64,000 bases of DNA from Leptodontidium sp. MPI-SDFR-AT-0119 (lineage: Eukaryota; Ascomycota; Leotiomycetes; Helotiales; Leptodontidiaceae), in NCBI GenBank assembly GCA_020726505.1, contig JAHLEZ010000020.1, forward strand, positions 372,001-436,000. The letters run 5' to 3'. Position numbers and translations under genes: made by a program. A model generated the notes under the pieces. The model saw only the letters and a program-made list of their open reading frames with translations, did not search any database and had not been told where the DNA came from. This document shows, piece after piece, positions 59,427 to 64,000 of this stretch; the stretch's first letter is position 1; each line of letters opens with the position of its first letter.

Positions 59427-61825
59427 TTACTGGTGATGATGTGGAGGGTGTTGGTGGTACCGGGCATGACCCTGCTCCCCGTGGTGGATTGGGACTGAGG
59501 AATCCTTCTGATCGGGAGTCCGGTCTCGAACGACTGCACCTTCTTGGCCAGGCTCTTGGCTACCATGAGAGATTCTTCTCCTCTTTTGTGGTCGTTCAGC
59601 TTTCTGTCGTTGGAGTGTGCTGGTCCAGATAGCAGCTTGGGTCTCCGCCATCTGCGACAACTCAATGTTATCCTCCTCCAAATTCTGGTTCGCAATTATC
59701 GAATAGTTGATCCCCTGCAGATATTCATCCTCTTTTGCCTGCCAAGCCTTGGAAGCCACACTCGTATCGTACTCTTGATATTTTCCTCCCAGACGCGCAC
59801 TTCATACTCCCGTTGAAATTGATATCCCTCCCTCTCTCGCGTCCAAATTACAGAAATTGGCTCTGGTCCGTCTGGGTTTTCTCTAGCTTCTTGATGAGCT
59901 CCGCTACGTCGGTCTCTAACGATTTGCGAATCTCAATAGATTCGTCCCCCTGGATCTTCAATTTGGTCCTGGAGAGATCACTTTGGGTGATCCGTTGGTT
60001 GAGAACCTCGACCCTGTTGACCAAATCATTCCTCTCCACCCTGAGCTCTGCAAGTTCCAGCTCTGAGGCCTCTTTGTACTCGACAAATGACGCTTGTAGT
60101 CCGCAGAATTTCTCCTCGTGGGCTTCTCGCAATCTCTTCTTCTCGCTGGCGAACACTGCCCTCTGTTCTCGTTGTGCCGTGGAGAGGCTCTCGTTCTTGC
60201 TTTGAAGTTGCTTGGCTTCGATCACTGACTTCAAGAATTCGTTCTCGATGGCGATGATTTTTGGGATCTTTCGGGAACTTTGCGAAGATGCTGTCCAAGT
60301 TAGCAAAGTAAACGGGAAGACACCACCAAATCGACCCGTACCTCTTTTACTACAGCGTAGCCATACGGTACTGGATCAGTTGACTTTGCCTTCAAGGCGA
60401 TATCAGGTAGGACAGTATGGTCTTGGGCCGTGCTGAAGCTTGACTGCGATATTTGGCGGCGTGAAGATCCAGGAGTGCGGTGACCAATGACCATGTTATA
60501 CACCGGTTGTTTGAATCCCACCAAATCCTGTGCTCTCCCAGAATCATCCTCTCTTCTATCATCACACGCATTCTCATCTTCCTCTTCACCTCCTAAGCTT
60601 GGGAATCTTCGTGCCAGCGCGGCAGCCTCGTTCTGTGACCGATCGTGAATACGCTTCAAATCTCTTGCTAGTTCACGGCTTTCGGAAAGAGCTTCTTCAA
60701 GTTCTCGTTCCTTCTCATCTAGAGATTCTTTGAGACCCTTTGCATAATCCTTCCACTGGTCCTTTTTTCTCTTCTGGCACTTCAGTTCTTTCTCTATTAT
60801 TGATAGAGGTTCTAGCTTCTAGGCAATTCGAACCTTATTCTCTAAATCTCTAATCCGGGTTCTCAAGGTTATAACTTCATCTCGAATGTTGGAATTGCCT
60901 GTCCGAAGACGGTCGAGTTCGGGTTCCCCTTGGCTTGAGGAGCGAACAGAGCTATGCCTTGTTCTGGCCGTCATCTCTTCTTCGATTGCTTCCTTCTCCT
61001 TCTGCAAAGTCGCCAGCTGGTTCTGCAACATTGAATTTTCGCCCTTGAGGATATCGTAGTCCCGGTCCAGATCCGCAAGTTTTCTGGCAGCCTTGTCTAA
61101 ATCACTCTGTACTTGGTCGGCTTGTGAAACCCCATTGTGGTAAGAGACAGTCAGTTCATTTAGTTGTTTCCTCGGACGATCGGGATTTGCGTTTATCTTT
61201 ACGGATTCCTCGCTCGATTGTTGATTTGACCCATTTAGAACTGCAGTATGGGAATCTCTGTCAGCTATGGGTGCATGCTGGGTATAAGTGGCTTGTCGTT
61301 CCAGCAATTGGGCTTCTAGCACTGCAATCTTCTTTGTTAGATCTTCCTCTGTGTTATTCTTTTGCTCTTGTATCCTCTCCAAGTCTCTTTCCAGGCCCTC
61401 TCGAATCAGAATCGAGTCTGCCACGGCCTCCTCCTTTGCTTGCACCTTCCCCTTTTCAGCTCGAAGATCGGACTCTAGCTCCTGAGTGTACTCCAAGAGT
61501 TTGGCATGCACTGATGGATTGCGTAGCTGCCCAACTCGAATCTCCAGGCCTGTAACTGATCCCCCCAAAGCTTCAACGTCCCACGTGTCCTGAGCTCTCT
61601 CTTCCTCTGTATGATGGTCTGGTGTGCCAGAATTGGCGATGATCTCTCCTATCGCCACTCGGACGCATAGGTTGATATTGCTACGATGAAGTTGTTCGAT
61701 TTCGATTCGTAGAGCGACGAGCTCGGGCAGCGCGGCATGGAGGTCATCGATCTCCTTGATGAGACCTTCAGACGATCCAGGGGTCGGAGCCCGTATGGAT
61801 TAGAGCCAAGCACAGGTATGTCCAT
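59427..61825 (-). pseudogene. Coiled-coil array gene 10, interrupted at several places
   Basis: Likely start MDIPVLGSNPYGLRP at 61825. After the C run 61780-61783 the sense continues in the -1 frame (GSSEGLIKEIDDLHAALPEL) through a long coiled coil to an in-frame TAG at 60819-60821; the same frame continues as KLEPLSIIEKELKCQKRKKD to a GTACGG donor at 60340. After the acceptor the frame shifts by -1 at three T runs of the plus strand (60258-60262, 59877-59880, 59781-59784), linking RKVPERSQK, KIIAIENEFLKSVIEAKQ, NPDGPEPISVIWTREREG and YQEYDTSVASKAWQAKED. It ends with the basic motif QKRRRISHGSQE and a His-rich tail. All joined pieces read as one coiled-coil protein of about 720 residues. Whether real decay or sequence error is open. 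Confidence 0.5.
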
Positions 61826-62527
61826 GTTTCAAGGCCTGTTCTGAAAACTGACAGTGTTCTTGTTGTTGTTGTTGTTGTTTGAGGTGTTGGAGAGTTCTAG
61901 ATCGAATTCGCGGGGTTCCATCCAAGTATTTAGATAGTTCCTAATCAGGAAAGCGTTATCCGTAAGCGAGGACTAGTGGCGGAAAGATTATCCGCGACTT
62001 CCCTTCACCGAATGAACCAAAGAAACTTCCCACAGAGCCATCCTGACGTAAGATAGATATTCTGTAATGGCCTTATCGTGTTATCTCATTGGGCTTCATC
62101 ATATCAGATTACGGTGGTTTCGGAGTCCCCGATTGGCTGCCCCACCATCTAGGTTTATCCGGGCATACAACAGCAGATCCCACAAGCTACTCGCAACCAG
62201 ATTTCCACAGGGCGAACGTTTGTTAGGCATGCTAAGATTCAGCACTTGATATGAATTAGGTAAGAATTCTCTGGTATATTTCTACAGTCAGTAATGATAT
62301 TTTGTATGCTTCATATTATCACGTCTTTGCAACTCCGTTCGTCGATAGAAGAGGCTCGCAACTTTAGCAATTAAGAATTATTTTCTTCTTATGGAAGGTG
62401 TTGTTGAAGACCCAGTACTCAACATGCATTTGTTGATAACTTTGTAGACTAAAAATGTTTCGCAATACCCCAACAGTCAACACCCCCCAACACCCCACCT
62501 CACGTTTGCTGCTTTCCATTGCCCTCA
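61826..62527. other. Intergenic region within the array
   Basis: No gene supported. A (GTT)n microsatellite lies at about 61860-61880, in the gene 10 leader. Confidence 0.5.
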
Positions 62528-63310
62528 TTACTCCGTCACAAATCGATCAGACTCCTCATTCCACACGAATGTCTTTACCTCTTTCTCAGTGGTTGTAGCT
62601 TTTGGCTCGTTTCCAGCACTTATTCGAGAACCTGTGAATTATCATTAGCCGTCGAAGCTCGAGACCCCTTTTAACCATAGACATACCTCTATGCCTCGCA
62701 TTTTCTTGTATATTGCTTCCATTGTGGGACAGCTTTCGTGACTTGACTGGCTCAAACTCGGATTCGGACTCGTCTGCAGCAGTACGCTTCTTCCTCCGGC
62801 CAGTTTGCCACTCGTACATGTTAGTCTTTGGCTCCGTTCTTTCGGCATTGGCCGTTCTTGGTCCCACAGCCTTTGGTCGAGATGACTGCTTCTTGTTGTC
62901 CTTGTATCTCTGGATTCTCTCTGACTTTTCCGTGAAATCTCCCAGGGCGGCGTTGTACCTTGGTGCGTGGTCCTCCTCCTCGATGGCGTTGCCCTGTCTC
63001 AAGGCACGATTTCTGCTCGACTTCAATGCGTGGATGAAGTGGTCTCCCTCCGGAAGCTGTCCCCATATCGCTCCATACCGCTTGACTCGATCCTCCAAAT
63101 CCTCTTTCTTGCCCTGGAGCTGGTGATTCTCGTCCTTCAAGATGTACACCTCGTTCTCCAGATCCCGAACCTTGTCTTCCGCCGCCTTCAGTCTAGCCCG
63201 CAAATCCTCTGCTTCTACCGAAATTCCTCGATTATCCATGCTCTGATTACCATCTGTCAGTGACCAAATAGCATCATTGCCAGATTTACACTTACCTCAT
63301 TGTCGCTCAT
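62528..63310 (-). CDS. Coiled-coil array gene 11
   Basis: Exons 63310-63296 (MSDNE), 63242-62687 and 62631-62528; 224 residues, uninterrupted. A coiled coil begins at once (EAEDLRARLKAAEDKVRDLE, DENHQLQGKKEDLEDRVKRY), then GAIWGQLPEGDHFIHALKSS, a Lys/Arg-rich middle (RIQRYKDNKKQSSRPKAV), the cluster GRRKKRTAADESESEFEPV and SRKLSHNG. The last exon gives GSRISAGNEPKATTT and ends FVWNEESDRFVTE. Two basic clusters suggest nuclear targeting. It is a compact, intact version of the family layout: coil, W-containing block, basic motif, short tail. Confidence 0.75.
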
Positions 63311-63812
63311 CTTGTCTGAGAATAGTAATTGGGCAAAGGGGTTGTCGTCGTGTGGTATCTTGGACGTCGGAGGATAGACGCGTTATGAAAATAGCTTGGC
63401 AACGCGGTGTTCCCGGTGTTTTGGATATCAAAACAAAAACACTACTGATTTTGCGCTGTCTAGCCCCGATCGCTTATCTGGGGCATATAAAATTCTGCCC
63501 GATGTCAAGTCCGAGGACAGCGAGGCGTCGAAGGGGTAGCTTGACTGCTTCAATTGACACCAGACAGCTCCTTGCGACTCTTAGACTCCATATCCACTAC
63601 CATCGACGCCAATCCAAGAACCTCGTCCCTTTATATTAAGGTAACACGCGAAATTTGAATTTAAAAAATCCCTTGACCCATGATTATCCTGAGCTGAGCA
63701 CCACACCGCCACAACATCATCCATAATCCCACATCAAAATCCTGTTCAGATGATTTCCAACTCCTCCCTTAAAGCCGAAACCTTCTAGCCGGCCACCAAC
63801 GCGATACCTCCT
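63311..63812. other. Intergenic region within the array
   Basis: No gene supported. Confidence 0.5.
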
Positions 63813-64000
63813 TCAAGATATACGGCGACGCTTATCGGATGGACGGAAATCTTGTTTTTTGTCCTCGGCGGACTCGTTGACTTGACGTTTGCTGTTGACT
63901 TTGGTTTTGGATTTGGTATCGCGGTCAAGAACCTTAAGACTAAGGCGAAGACCGGGGCCTCCACGAAGCTTGTTGATAGTCTTTTCCAGTTCTTGGATCT
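63813..64000 (-). CDS. Coiled-coil array gene 12, partial (C-terminal end only)
   Basis: The open frame enters from the right edge of the window as IQELEKTINKLRGGPGLRLS and ends PSDKRRRIS followed by TGA (63815-63813). The visible 61 residues hold the end of a coiled coil, a Lys/Asn/Ser-rich stretch and the family's basic motif at the extreme C-terminus. The array therefore continues past the window. Confidence 0.65.
   Translation of the reverse strand, partial: IQELEKTINKLRGGPGLRLSLKVLDRDTKSKTKVNSKRQVNESAEDKKQDFRPSDKRRRIS

Noticed and set aside
61124..61555. Plus-strand ORF of 143 codons over array gene 10
   Set aside because: Ser/Leu/Pro-rich antisense shadow of a heptad-rich coding frame; no domain or intron signals of its own.
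43064..61783. Programmed -1 ribosomal frameshifting as the explanation of the array breaks
   Set aside because: Not adopted as the call: the runs do not form clear X-XXY-YYZ slippery heptamers, I saw no obvious pseudoknot, and in-frame stops also occur. Kept only as one option in the findings.
42534..64000. Array as one giant myosin- or golgin-like coiled-coil gene
   Set aside because: There are separate starts with good ATG exons, separate stops after basic motifs, 400-1,000 nt spacers and one member on the opposite strand.

Overview
The window comes from a filamentous ascomycete. Evidence: genes carry several 45-130 nt introns with GT/GC-AG borders and CTNAC-type branch sites; there is a QDE-1-type RNA-dependent RNA polymerase, a Zn2Cys6 regulator with a fungal C-terminal domain, and GH55, GH78 and GH15 enzymes of fungal type. 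A Leotiomycete is my best guess from the general look of the families, but nothing in the sequence proves the class. I saw no tRNA, rRNA, CRISPR array, transposase or reverse transcriptase.

Left part (1-26 kb), metabolism and secretion. In order: 6-phosphogluconate dehydrogenase (-); a proline-rich ORF whose stop lies 10 nt upstream of a cytosolic-type GH15 enzyme (both +); an AT-rich tract; a secreted GH23-like lysozyme/transglycosylase-fold protein (-); a secreted GH55 beta-1,3-glucanase (+); a first 12-cysteine secreted protein (+); an MFS sugar transporter (-) divergent from an intracellular GH78 alpha-L-rhamnosidase (+), which looks like an uptake-and-cleavage pair; and a second 12-cysteine secreted protein (+) with the same cysteine spacing as the first.

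Middle part (26-42 kb). A membrane GT2 polysaccharide synthase (-), a secreted Ser/Thr-rich Cys protein (-), a 1,215-residue RNA-dependent RNA polymerase (-) divergent from a Zn2Cys6 transcription factor (+), an FAD-dependent DAO-family oxidoreductase (-) and proteasome subunit beta5 (+).

Right part (42.5-64 kb and beyond the edge). A dense array of twelve genes, eleven on the minus strand, all encoding coiled-coil proteins that I cannot assign to a named family. Several share a short basic motif close to KRRRIS near the C-terminus, which could be a nuclear-localisation and phosphorylation motif; the single plus-strand member has an AT-hook. About half the members are interrupted: by single-base reading-frame breaks at short homopolymer runs (all in the same direction, each as if one base were missing), by in-frame stops, or by a perfect 41-bp tandem duplication. 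The roughly 22 kb of coding sequence to the left can be assembled without any such break. This array is the most likely undescribed system here: either a birth-and-death family of nuclear coiled-coil proteins, or a family whose frame is corrected in some way.
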